The translations under genes were made by a program, and so were the position numbers. This document shows, piece by piece, positions 28,255-40,912 of a stretch of DNA of 64,000 nt. The notes below the pieces were generated by a model. The model was given only the letters and a program-made list of their open reading frames with translations. It was not told where the DNA came from and did not search any database. Numbering within the stretch: position 1 is the stretch's first letter; each line of letters opens with the position of its first letter. The stretch is from Pseudomonadota bacterium (GTDB taxonomy: Bacteria > Pseudomonadota > Gammaproteobacteria > JAKAQQ01), in the NCBI GenBank assembly GCA_027365475.1, contig DAHXNI010000022.1:24264-88263 (forward strand). The letters are read 5' to 3'.

Positions 28255-29721
28255 TCACCAGGGCACCTCGCCCATCACCTCCATCCTCTTTGTGTGATCG
28301 CCCAGGGACGGGTTCGGAACGAAAGTTTCCGCCACAAGCCTCCGTTCCCGCACAGGCAGATAGACTGATTCGACCGGGCACCCGCGCGCACGCGCCAGAA
28401 ATCCCCTCCGGTCCTCGAGATTCTGGATCTCGCTTGCGAGCACGATGCGCTCGAGATGACGCCGATCTGAATGGGTTGCGCCGCCCCGACCGAAGCCGAG
28501 CTCGCGTTGGATGATCTCGCGCTCGCCCAGTTCACGACTCAGATGTTCGGCGGTCTCGGCCTCCTGAGTCCGGAGTACGAGCAGTGAGCCGAAACAGGAC
28601 AGAAGGATCAGGGCCCCGTCCCGGCCATAATGCCGGTAGAGCTGCCGGAGTGTCTGGACCCCTGCGAGGCAAGCCAGACCATACTTGCGCCCGCGCGTCA
28701 GCGCATCAGCCAGGACCGGAACTGTCCCGAGTGCCCCGAGCTCGTCCAGCACGATCCAGATGCGCCGCAGAGGATCCGGCTCCCTGGCGAGAATCGCACC
28801 CACCGCAAGATCGAGCCAGGCGGCCAGGAGCGGTCGTAACACGGTGGCCTGATCATCCCGGTAGGTCAGAAACAGCCAATCCGGGCTGGGCGCACGTGCC
28901 ACCCATTTCCGGATCGAAAAACCCTCCGCGCCGACCGCGCGATCGAGAAATCGGTAGGGGGCCAGGTAGGTGCCGACGATCCCTCGTACCGAAGCCAGCA
29001 TCCGTTGCGCTCCTTCTTCGAAAAGGCTCTGGCAGGGGTGACCGGCTACAAGCGCGGCCAGATCCGCGTTCGATGCCTGCGTGAGCGCATCAACGAACCC
29101 GCCGGTTTGTGCAGAGCCCGTAATCCACAATCGTTCGAGCACACCCGCAATCAGGGACTGGGCGTAGTGGTGCCACTCCCGATCGGCCCCATCGCGCTCC
29201 GGCACGAGACTCCGGGCGAGGCGTTCGGCGTCCCAGCCTTCCTGCATTTCGGCGAGCGGGGACCAGTCCATGGACCGTCCGTCCAGAGGATTCAGAATGC
29301 GGTCGCCGGGACGATAAAACCGTGCGAGGCTCTCCCCACCGCAGTCGGCGACGAGCACGCGGTCACCCCGTTCGCGCAGGGTTTCGAGGCAAGCCTGGAT
29401 GGCGACACTTTTACCCGAACCGGGGCTGCCCGCGAGAAGGAGGTGATAAGGCTCAAGCACGCGCGGGATCCGGACGGATCCGATTTTGAGACAAGGCCTG
29501 AACCGTCCTTCCGTAAGGATCCCGTGCATGACTCGGAACAATCGTCTCGGGAACCCGACCCGGCCGAACTGGCGTCCCCGCCGGTGGCGTGACCGGCCGA
29601 GACGCGGGCCACGCCCAAACGGCCTGCTCAAGCGCCCTGAGAGCCCGAGCGCCCACCACAGAAAGACCACTCCGCCGAGCCCGCTCAAGAGCCCAGCCCA
29701 GAAATCCAGCATCCCTCGCAT
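28255..29721 (-). CDS. type IV coupling protein (TrwB/TraD-like)
   Basis: N-terminal TM, LLAGSPGSGKSVAIQ Walker A, RIWIVLDELGALG Walker B. Confidence 0.88.
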   Translation of the reverse strand: MRGMLDFWAGLLSGLGGVVFLWWALGLSGRLSRPFGRGPRLGRSRHRRGRQFGRVGFPRRLFRVMHGILTEGRFRPCLKIGSVRIPRVLEPYHLLLAGSPGSGKSVAIQACLETLRERGDRVLVADCGGESLARFYRPGDRILNPLDGRSMDWSPLAEMQEGWDAERLARSLVPERDGADREWHHYAQSLIAGVLERLWITGSAQTGGFVDALTQASNADLAALVAGHPCQSLFEEGAQRMLASVRGIVGTYLAPYRFLDRAVGAEGFSIRKWVARAPSPDWLFLTYRDDQATVLRPLLAAWLDLAVGAILAREPDPLRRIWIVLDELGALGTVPVLADALTRGRKYGLACLAGVQTLRQLYRHYGRDGALILLSCFGSLLVLRTQEAETAEHLSRELGEREIIQRELGFGRGGATHSDRRHLERIVLASEIQNLEDRRGFLARARGCPVESVYLPVRERRLVAETFVPNPSLGDHTKRMEVMGEVPW

Positions 29722-29832
29722 CCACCCGACAGCAAATTCAAGGGGATCACAGACCCCCGGTCAATACCTTCATGAACCCGATATCAGCCGCTGGGAACGG
29801 GACTCCGGTGACACCCCGGAGTTCCGAGTGTC

Positions 29833-30216
29833 TCAAGGCGTAATCGAAGCCGCCATCTCTCCCAGAATCGGGCCGATCACGGCCGCAAACTCGATCTTGT
29901 TCACGAATCCATCAACGCCGAGTTCCTGCGCACGCTCGCGGTACTCTGGATCGTCGTAGAGGGTGATCAGAACCACTTTCGGGGAGCCCGGCTGTTTTTT
30001 GAGCGCTTCCGCGGCACCCAGCCCACCGATGCCGGGCATGGCCACATCAAGGAGGACCACATCCGGCTTGAGTGATTCGCAGAGACTCAGCGCCTCTTCT
30101 CCCGAACGTGCGAGACCGATCACCTGCACGCCCGGTTGAGCGGCCAACAGACTGGCGACCGACTCGACGAAGAGCGGGTGGTCATCGGCTACGAGCACCT
30201 TGAGACGCGGCATCAA
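29833..30216 (-). CDS. receiver-domain-only response regulator (NarL/FixJ-like receiver)
   Basis: VLVADDHPLFVESV, DVVLLDVAMPGIGG, VLITLYDD, VNKIEF; 127 aa. Confidence 0.9.
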   Translation of the reverse strand: MMPRLKVLVADDHPLFVESVASLLAAQPGVQVIGLARSGEEALSLCESLKPDVVLLDVAMPGIGGLGAAEALKKQPGSPKVVLITLYDDPEYRERAQELGVDGFVNKIEFAAVIGPILGEMAASITP

Positions 30217-30355
30217 TCTGATCCCTTGCGCTTAACCGAGAAATCGTAACTCATTTTACCTCTTCCCTCACGAAAACACTCCATCCCGATAAGGCCCGGC
30301 CCCGACTCCATCCTGATTGGATGACCTATTTCCTGAAAGAATACGACTAACCTTA

Positions 30356-31735
30356 TCATGTCGAGGACATTTCTTCTACTGCGCTCGAAACCGGCGGGGA
30401 GGCCAGCGCATCTTTCAGGGTAAACTGGATCTCGATCGAAGTGCCCTGCCCAGGTTCGCTCTGGAGCGAGAACTGTCCTCCCGCAAGCTGTACCCGTTCC
30501 TCCATGCCGAGGAGACCGAGACTCGAACCTGCCTGGACCCGCCGACGCATGGCTTCGAGATCGAATCCTCGCCCGTCATCCTGGATCCTAAGCTTGAGGC
30601 AGTCCTTGTCAATGGAAAGCGTAATCTCGATCCGAAGCGCACCGGCGTGGCGGGCAATGTTGTTCAACGCCTCCTGGATCACACGGTAGCTCGTGATTTC
30701 GACGAGAGGCGGGAAACGTGGGTCGGATTCTGGCAGATTCAGGGAAAGCCTGAGCCCCGAGAGGGTGGCCATCCGGGTTCCAAGCCCACGAATCGCGGCA
30801 ACGAGCCCTAAGTCGTCGAGCAGAGAGGGGTGCAAATTGAGCGAGAGCGTGCGGATCTGGGTGAGCACGCGATCCAGGCTGGCCACGAGCTCACCGTAGA
30901 GTTTCTCGCGCCGGCTAAGCTGGAAAAGATCAGCCATGGCATGCAAGCCGAGCTTCGCGGCCGTGAGCGTCTGCCCCACTTCGTCGTGGAGTTCACGTGC
31001 GAGATGACGACGTTCGTTTTCCTGGGTCTCAAGGAGTTTTCGGGAGAGTATCTTGAGCCGCTCGGCGTATTCGACGACCGTCTGCTGCATTGAGCGGAGA
31101 GCCGTCACGTCGCGGGCGATGCCGACACTGTAGTCGCGCCCCTCCCAGCGGATGAGGTAACGATATCCCTGAACCCATTTCCAGTCTCCACCGGCGGTTC
31201 GCAGACGGAACTCGCTCAGCGGGTAACTACGCCAGTCCCCCAGCCGCTCGAGGTCCGAGGGGTGAATGAGGCTTGCCGGATGCCGGTTCATGACCGCTTC
31301 GGCTTCCAACCCGAGAATCGCGAGATGGGACGGACTCACATACTCGTGAAGCCCCTCGATCGAAGCCATACTGACCAGATCGACCGAGTGCTCGGTCATG
31401 AGCCGGAACTTGAGTGCCTGTTCCTGCTGGATTCTGCGGATTCGCTCGCGGCGGATGAGATCGCGCTGGAAACGGGCTTCCTGCTGAGCGATGATCAGGG
31501 CCGAGAGCCCGACAAAAACGGCCATCAGGGAGGCATAGCCCACCATCCCGGCTTCCAAAAGGCGGATGCCGTACACAATGTGCACGACTACCCCTGCGAG
31601 GAGCATCCAGACTGCACCGAGCAGGAGATAGGCCAGCACAAGGCGCCAAATCGATCTCCGTGCCCAGCCGTGCACGCGGACGGTGGCCGCCATCAACTGC
31701 TCCAGTCGGACATCGAAAGGGCTACCATACCGCAA
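30356..31735 (-). CDS. PAS-containing sensor histidine kinase (HisKA_3, NarX type)
   Basis: RRHLARELHDEVGQTLTAAKLGL; DDGRGFD; GLLGMEERVQLAGG. Confidence 0.9.
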   Translation of the reverse strand: MRYGSPFDVRLEQLMAATVRVHGWARRSIWRLVLAYLLLGAVWMLLAGVVVHIVYGIRLLEAGMVGYASLMAVFVGLSALIIAQQEARFQRDLIRRERIRRIQQEQALKFRLMTEHSVDLVSMASIEGLHEYVSPSHLAILGLEAEAVMNRHPASLIHPSDLERLGDWRSYPLSEFRLRTAGGDWKWVQGYRYLIRWEGRDYSVGIARDVTALRSMQQTVVEYAERLKILSRKLLETQENERRHLARELHDEVGQTLTAAKLGLHAMADLFQLSRREKLYGELVASLDRVLTQIRTLSLNLHPSLLDDLGLVAAIRGLGTRMATLSGLRLSLNLPESDPRFPPLVEITSYRVIQEALNNIARHAGALRIEITLSIDKDCLKLRIQDDGRGFDLEAMRRRVQAGSSLGLLGMEERVQLAGGQFSLQSEPGQGTSIEIQFTLKDALASPPVSSAVEEMSST

Positions 31736-31795
31736 ATCTCCCGTTCAACCCAATCCGTGACGGACGAAGCCCACGCGCGTGCCATGAGAACCCGG

Positions 31796-32302
31796 TCAGG
31801 GTGCGCCCGTCTCGCGCAGACGGCGATCGGCAAAAAACCCCCTGAGCAGCAATATGGCCTCTTGGGATCGGATGCCACTCGTGATCACGAGATCATGGTT
31901 GAAGACCCACCCGATCCTCCCGGGATCGAGCCTTTCGAGCGCCCCGAAGCGGGGATCCGGCGCTCCATAAACCAGGCGCGCGACCCGTGCATGCATGATC
32001 GCCCCGAGGCACATCACACAAGGTTCGAGACTGACATAAAGCGTGGTCCCAGTGAGCCGGTAGTTTCCAATCGCCCGGGCGCCCGCGCGCAACACTTCGA
32101 TTTCGGCATGGGCGGTCGGATCGGTGTTACCGATCGGCCCGTTGCCTGCACCTGCAAGCAGCCGGTCTCCCTGGACGAGGACGGCTCCCACCGGAACTTC
32201 GCCCAGTTCGCGCGCCCGTTTGGCCCAAATGAGCGCCTCGTCCATCCAGGATTCGTCAGCGGACGCGTGCGGCGTCTTCACGGTCGCGGAATCACCCTGC
32301 AT
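31796..32302 (-). CDS. tadA: tRNA adenosine(34) deaminase
   Basis: TAHAEIEVLRAG and PCVMCLGAIMHARV zinc motifs. Confidence 0.93.
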   Translation of the reverse strand: MQGDSATVKTPHASADESWMDEALIWAKRARELGEVPVGAVLVQGDRLLAGAGNGPIGNTDPTAHAEIEVLRAGARAIGNYRLTGTTLYVSLEPCVMCLGAIMHARVARLVYGAPDPRFGALERLDPGRIGWVFNHDLVITSGIRSQEAILLLRGFFADRRLRETGAP

Positions 32303-32549
32303 CCACGCCCGACTGCATTGCGACCGAGGGTATGGATATCAGGCGGTATGACACGGCAATCCAGATCCCCGCTCGCGCGGACCGAGCCCGCGCTGCAGCG
32401 TACTGCAAGCAGAAACATGAACGTTCCATGAGACTCAGGGTCCATACTGACCAAGTGTGAAATGCGCAGTCATCGTATCACTGAACGGGTGATCACCCAG
32501 GGTAGCGGGCGGGCCAGAGCGCAGCCCCCTCTGCCGGTGGCGTTTTCTT

Positions 32550-32765
32550 GTGCTGATGACTTTCCCGGTGACGTTAGGCAAGGGCAAGCGCCTGTTCGGC
32601 GATGGCACACCTAGCAAGATGCTAAAGATGGTCGATCACAAGTTGACGGCAAAGGGCACTGTGATCACGCTTATGAGCCCGGCGCTGCGTTCCCGACTTC
32701 CCGCCATTCGGGCCGCAACCCAGCACAAGCTCGCGCGAAGCGGAACGCCAGCGCCGGATGGCTGA
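32550..32765 (+). pseudogene. C-terminal fragment of a RibD/DHFR-family reductase
   Basis: LMTFPVTLGKGKRLFGDGTPSKMLKMVDHKLTAKGTVI matches only the C-terminal end of the family. Confidence 0.6.
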
Positions 32766-32790
32766 GAGAAGCTGGTGATCTATCACCGTC

Positions 32791-32912
32791 TATCGCCTCC
32801 AAGCGACATTTCTTGTCGGTGTATTTGACAGTAAATTGTGGCAGAAGGAAACTTTCCATCTGCAGAAACAATAGATTCGGTATCTCGGAGACGATTGAGT
32901 AGGAGTGACCAG
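32791..32912. repeat. left copy of diverged direct repeat
   Basis: TATCGCCTCCAAGCGACATTTCTTGTCGGTGTAT ... CGGAGACGATTGAGTAGGAGTGACCAG. Confidence 0.7.
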
Positions 32913-32953
32913 ACCTAACTGTGGCCTTGAATATTGAGCGGGGATGGCTCATT

Positions 32954-34102
32954 ATGCGAGGCATGCTTAAGCGGACCAAGCTCTTAGCTAGGCTGCGCTC
33001 TGGCCTAAGAACGAGTCCCGCGGTGGCGCTGCTCGGTCCACGTCAGTGCGGCAAGACTACGCTCGCACGGCAGCTTGCTGGTACCTCGAAGAGCACCTAC
33101 TTCGATCTGGAAAATCCTGTCGATCTGGCTCGGCTATCCGAGCCCATGACGGCGCTAGAATCGTTGCGCGGTCTGATCGTGATTGATGAGGTGCAGCGTC
33201 ATCCCGATCTCTTCCCGATTCTCAGGGTATTGTTGGACCGCAAGCCGATTCGAGCGCGTTTTCTCATTCTTGGCAGCGCATCGCCGGAGTTATTACACCA
33301 GAGTTCCGAAACTCTGGCGGGCCGGATAGCCATTGTCGAGATGGCCGGATTCACGCTTGAAGAGCTCAGTCGCCCGGATCTCAATCGATTATGGTTGCGC
33401 GGTGGCTTTCCGCGCTCGTTCCTGGCGCGCACGGAAGGTGCGAGTACCGCATGGCGCGAGGATTTTATTCGGACTTTCCTCGAACGCGATTTGGCTCAAC
33501 TCGGGGTGCAAGTGCCCTCCGGCACGATGCGTAGGTTTTGGACGATGACCGCACACTATTCAGGTGGCATATGGAACAGCTCGGAGGTCGGGCGATCCCT
33601 GGGCGAGGCTCATACGACCGTCAAGCGCCACCTCGACGCTCTAGCCGGCGCACTTGTTGTGCGTGTGCTCGAGCCTTGGTACGTGAACATCGGTAAACGG
33701 CTGGTAAAATCGCCGAAGGTTTACATTCGGGATTCGGGATTACTGCATACGTTGCTCGGAATAGGCGATCGCCGGCAACTAGATGGTCATCCCGTTGTCG
33801 GTGGGTCATGGGAGGGGTTCGTCATCGAGCAGCTGCTCGCTCATTTGCCCAAGGCCAAAGCCTATTACTGGCGAACGCAGGCTGGCGCAGAACTTGATCT
33901 ACTGCTGTTTCTGAAAGGACGGCGTATTGGCATTGAGATTAAGCGGGCTGATGCACCGAAGATGACGCCGTCGATGGGATCGGCGCTCGAAGACCTTGAA
34001 CTACATCGGTTGTTGGTGGTTTATCCGGGCTCGGTGCGCTATACACTCCGTCCCAAGGTTGAAGTGATGTCGCTGGCGCAGTGCGTGGCCGAACTGACTT
34101 GA
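32954..34102 (+). CDS. AAA ATPase with DUF4143 domain
   Basis: LLGPRQCGKTTLARQLAG, GLIVIDEVQRHPDLF, YYWRTQAGAELDLLLFLKGRRIGIEIKR. Confidence 0.88.
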   Translation: MRGMLKRTKLLARLRSGLRTSPAVALLGPRQCGKTTLARQLAGTSKSTYFDLENPVDLARLSEPMTALESLRGLIVIDEVQRHPDLFPILRVLLDRKPIRARFLILGSASPELLHQSSETLAGRIAIVEMAGFTLEELSRPDLNRLWLRGGFPRSFLARTEGASTAWREDFIRTFLERDLAQLGVQVPSGTMRRFWTMTAHYSGGIWNSSEVGRSLGEAHTTVKRHLDALAGALVVRVLEPWYVNIGKRLVKSPKVYIRDSGLLHTLLGIGDRRQLDGHPVVGGSWEGFVIEQLLAHLPKAKAYYWRTQAGAELDLLLFLKGRRIGIEIKRADAPKMTPSMGSALEDLELHRLLVVYPGSVRYTLRPKVEVMSLAQCVAELT

Positions 34103-34249
34103 CGACGAAAGACACGGGATTCCATAGCGGGATGTGCCAGCAATAAATTGGACCAGGATTTTCGGCAGCCACTGATCAATTGATAGCTGTTCGTGTCGTA
34201 TGCGTATGGCTGCCAAAGCGCATTGACCCTGTCGGCATCTATTGCCTTC

Positions 34250-34380
34250 TATCGCCCCCAAGCGACATTTTCTGCCGGTATATATATATATCTGACGGCA
34301 AAAGTGGCGCGCCCCAACGTAATGTTACGTTATTTCATGTGCTTATAAGTTCCGGAGACAATTGAGTGGGAGTGAGCAGG
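34250..34380. repeat. right copy of diverged direct repeat
   Basis: TATCGCCCCCAAGCGACATTTTCTGCCGGTATAT ... CGGAGACAATTGAGTGGGAGTGAGCAG. Confidence 0.7.
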
Positions 34381-34486
34381 GGGCTGCTGACCAGCCGCGC
34401 ACCCAACAGGCCGACGACCGGAAATCGGCCGAGCAGTCGCGTGACGCTCCGGAGATGGAGGGGGCGCTCAATCACCCTTGAATCTA

Positions 34487-34523
34487 CCTTGAAATCTCGG
34501 TTTTTAAAACCGATATTTCAAGG
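34487..34523. terminator. long palindrome downstream of guaA, possible terminator
   Basis: CCTTGAAATCTCGGTTTT-T-AAAACCGATATTTCAAGG, 18-bp arms with one mismatch. Confidence 0.5.
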
Positions 34524-34538
34524 CTCCCATCCACCCCC

Positions 34539-37681
<3,143 letters not shown>

Positions 37682-37694
37682 CTATGATGGCTCG

Positions 37695-39098
37695 GTGAAA
37701 ACCCTGACCAACTGGCCGGATGCTCCGCCGGGGCGAATACCCGGAGGCGAACCCATTTCGGTTTCGGAGCTCATCCAAAAGGTTCAGCATGCGCTTGCCG
37801 ATTCCTTCGGTCCGGTCCTGGTCGCAGGGGAAATCGCTGATCTCAGGCGGCCGGCTTCGGGCCATTGCTACTGCAATCTCAAAGATGCCACCTCATCGCT
37901 CCGCGCGGTTCTCTTCGAACGCGAAGCCAGAAGACTGGGGTTCACTCTGGAGAACGGTCTTCGGGTACTTGCGCTCGGCCGGGTCGGCCTCTATGCCGCA
38001 CGCGGGGATTTTCAGCTCATCGTCGAATATCTTGAGGAAGCCGGAGAAGGGAGTCTGCGCCGCGAATATGAGCGGCTGAAAAAGGTACTGCAGGCCCAGG
38101 GGTTTTTTGATGCGCGGGCCAAACGACCGCTGCCCGCCTGGCCCCGACGGATCGGCATTGTGAGCTCGGGAACCGGTGCCGCCGTCCGTGACGTCCTCAC
38201 CGTGCTCGCAAGGCGCATGCCTCTCATCCCGGTCCGGATCGCCCCGGCCCAGGTTCAGGGCGAGGGCGCGGAGGCTACGCTGATCGAGGCACTCGAAAGA
38301 CTCAACCGGGATGAAACGGTGGACGTCGTGATCCTGACCCGGGGCGGCGGGTCGCTCAAAGACTTTGCACCGTTCAACACCGAAGCCCTGGTCCGGGCCA
38401 TTCGTGCCTCGCGAGCTCCCATCGTGACCGGCATCGGGCACGAGATCGACGAGACTCTGGCTGATCTCGCTGCCGACCTCAACGGGATCACGCCAAGCGG
38501 TGCGGCCGAGCGGGCCGCTCCCGCACGGGTGGAGGTTGAATCCCGGCTCGCCGACTGGCGTGCAAGACTTCTGAGGCAGCACCCGAAGCACCGGCTCGAT
38601 GAACTCGGGCAGAGACTCGACGAGTTGGCCACCCGCAACCGGCAGACCATCGAGGGAATCTTCCGCGAGAGCACCCAGCGCGTCCAGATCATCCGGGTGA
38701 GTCTCACGACTCACGGTCCCGCAAACCGGCTCCACCTCATCCAGCGAGAACTCTCCCATTGGGGCGAGCGGCTCCGGATTCAGATCCCCTTATCCCGGAT
38801 CGCCTCCGGTACCGCATCGCTCACCGAGAATCGAAACCAGCTCCTGCTCCATATCCGGATCCAGATCGACCGGGCACGCGACCGGCTCGAACGCGTTCAG
38901 GGCCTCTTCCAGGCACACGATCCGAAACTCCCCACCCGGCGCGGATTTGCCCTGGTACGCGATCCGTCCGGACGGATCGTGGGCGAGGCACAAGGTCTAC
39001 GGCCCGAGGATGCACTGACGCTCGAATGGTCCGATGGACGGGCCGGAGCACGGGTCGAATGGATCGACCCCCTGCAGGATTCGAATGCGGCGGAATAA
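37695..39098 (+). CDS. xseA: exodeoxyribonuclease VII large subunit
   Basis: ISVSELIQKVQHALADSFGPVLVAGEI...GIVSSGTGAAVRDVL; GTG start at 37695 inferred (track ORF begins at 37563). Confidence 0.9.
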   Translation: MKTLTNWPDAPPGRIPGGEPISVSELIQKVQHALADSFGPVLVAGEIADLRRPASGHCYCNLKDATSSLRAVLFEREARRLGFTLENGLRVLALGRVGLYAARGDFQLIVEYLEEAGEGSLRREYERLKKVLQAQGFFDARAKRPLPAWPRRIGIVSSGTGAAVRDVLTVLARRMPLIPVRIAPAQVQGEGAEATLIEALERLNRDETVDVVILTRGGGSLKDFAPFNTEALVRAIRASRAPIVTGIGHEIDETLADLAADLNGITPSGAAERAAPARVEVESRLADWRARLLRQHPKHRLDELGQRLDELATRNRQTIEGIFRESTQRVQIIRVSLTTHGPANRLHLIQRELSHWGERLRIQIPLSRIASGTASLTENRNQLLLHIRIQIDRARDRLERVQGLFQAHDPKLPTRRGFALVRDPSGRIVGEAQGLRPEDALTLEWSDGRAGARVEWIDPLQDSNAAE

Positions 39099-40617
39099 CC
39101 TCCGCGCCATACTCGCGCTCGTATTCGTCGCGGGGTTCGGTACCCAGGCTTTCGCCCGCCCCACGCTCGCATCCCTGAAACGGCTCTCCCGGGAAGGACT
39201 CCGGGTGAGCGCCGAGATCGTTTCGCTTGGCCCAGGCGGACAGGTTCTCGCACATTTTCATGCCGGCCGTGCGCTCATCCCGGCATCTTTGTCCAAGCTC
39301 TATGTGGCTGAGGCGGCACTCTCCCGCCTCGGTGCCCGCCATCGCTTCGCGCTCCGGATCGAGACCACAGGTCCGATCGTGGATGGCATTTTGCATGGCG
39401 CACTCGTCGTGGTCGATCCGGGCGATCCGGCCCTCGTCAATGACCGGATCGCACGGGTCGCCCGGTGGGCTCGGATACTGGGACTCCGCCGAGTCCAAGG
39501 CCCATTGGTTCTCGTGCTCGGTGGATTCGGCCGCCCCCCCTGCCGGCTCGTCGACCGCTGTCGGGCACAGGCGACCAGCCACCATGCCTACAATGCACCG
39601 CTTTCCTCGATCGCGGTCAATTATGGAACCTACGACCTTGTGGCCGCCCCAGGCCCCAGGCGAGGTGCCCCGGCCCGGGTTGCGTTCGATCCCTTCCAGC
39701 CGGGTTCCGTGGGACTCGACAACCGTGCCACAACGGGTGCCCCAGGCACGGGAGCCACACTGGCCATCACCCAGAAAGAAACCCCGACCGGAGCCATGGT
39801 CTCAGTCCGGGGAACCATCGCTTGGAAACACCCCCCCGTCTGGCTCTACGTCGCCTCCCCCCACCCCGATCAGACCGCGCTCGCCACCTGGTCTGGATGT
39901 TTCAGCCGTTCTGGAATCGCGATCACGGATGGCGCAAGGATCGAGGGACAGCCACCTCCCGGGGCCCGGCTCTGGTTCAAAAGCCGGGGCGTGACTCTCG
40001 AGACCCTCCTCGACCGCATGCTGGCTTACAGCAACAACTTCATTGCTGACGAGCTCACGCTGGATCTCGCACCCAAGTCCCGGGGCGCTCGTTCCCTCAC
40101 GCTGCCCCAGGCAAGTACTGCGCTCGCCCGGGAACTCTGGCCCACCCTCCGGCACTTCGGGGCATCGCCGCGGATCGTGCTCCGGAGCGGCAGTGGCTTA
40201 AGCCCCCAAAACCGGAGTTCCGCGAGCGATCTGATCGCGCTTCTCCGTGCCATGTATCAGGATTCGATGGATTTCCCCGCCTTCTGGGGTGCGCTGCCCC
40301 CTCCAGCGGAATCTCCCTTCGCCTTTCTCCGCCGGGGTCAGAGGATCTGGCGCGAGCGGTTCTTCGTGAAAACGGGAACGCTCAACGCACCATTCGGTGT
40401 GCTCGGCCTGGCCGGTTATTTTCGTCTCCCAGGCGGAAGGTTCGGGGCGTTCGCGATTCTCGTGAACGGGAGCCGCCGCCATCCCAACATTTCGATCGGT
40501 CCGATGATGCGGATACTGAGACACACTCTCGAAGCCTGGGCATCCCATGGGGCGGGACAACCGGTCGCTGCAGCGTCCCGTTCAACTTTGCTCCATAGAA
40601 AAGATGCACAGAGGTGA
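39085..40617 (+). CDS. dacB: D-alanyl-D-alanine carboxypeptidase / PBP4 family
   Basis: SLSK, SNNFIADEL (SxN) and FVKTGTL (KTG) motifs, signal peptide. Confidence 0.88.
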   Translation: MRRNNLRAILALVFVAGFGTQAFARPTLASLKRLSREGLRVSAEIVSLGPGGQVLAHFHAGRALIPASLSKLYVAEAALSRLGARHRFALRIETTGPIVDGILHGALVVVDPGDPALVNDRIARVARWARILGLRRVQGPLVLVLGGFGRPPCRLVDRCRAQATSHHAYNAPLSSIAVNYGTYDLVAAPGPRRGAPARVAFDPFQPGSVGLDNRATTGAPGTGATLAITQKETPTGAMVSVRGTIAWKHPPVWLYVASPHPDQTALATWSGCFSRSGIAITDGARIEGQPPPGARLWFKSRGVTLETLLDRMLAYSNNFIADELTLDLAPKSRGARSLTLPQASTALARELWPTLRHFGASPRIVLRSGSGLSPQNRSSASDLIALLRAMYQDSMDFPAFWGALPPPAESPFAFLRRGQRIWRERFFVKTGTLNAPFGVLGLAGYFRLPGGRFGAFAILVNGSRRHPNISIGPMMRILRHTLEAWASHGAGQPVAAASRSTLLHRKDAQR

Positions 40618-40912
40618 CTGGGATATCGCGTTATACTGGTACCATCCGTTCCTTTGATCTTTCATGGCGGGGAATCAAACTGATGAGACGGGTACGCTCA
40701 CTCATGAATCCCCAGCCGAGCTGTTCGAGACAGCAGCGGCCAGCGATGCGCCCAATCTGCGCGGTACGCATTTTTTACCCAGCCCTCGCTGCAACCCGGA
40801 AGCGGGAGCGCTCCCCTGTTTGCCGCCACCCCGCGCCACGCCCCTGGCGTTCGTTACTTTTGTTTCGCGGTCATACCTGAACCGCCACAGCCCGTGAACC
40901 ACAACGGAAATC

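Noticed and set aside
34280-34296. TATATATATATAT run
   Set aside because: Simple AT tract within the right repeat copy; no independent function supportable
40664-40897. 77 aa ORF upstream of the Rieske gene
   Set aside because: No recognisable domain, low-complexity translation, overlapped by other frames; likely non-coding
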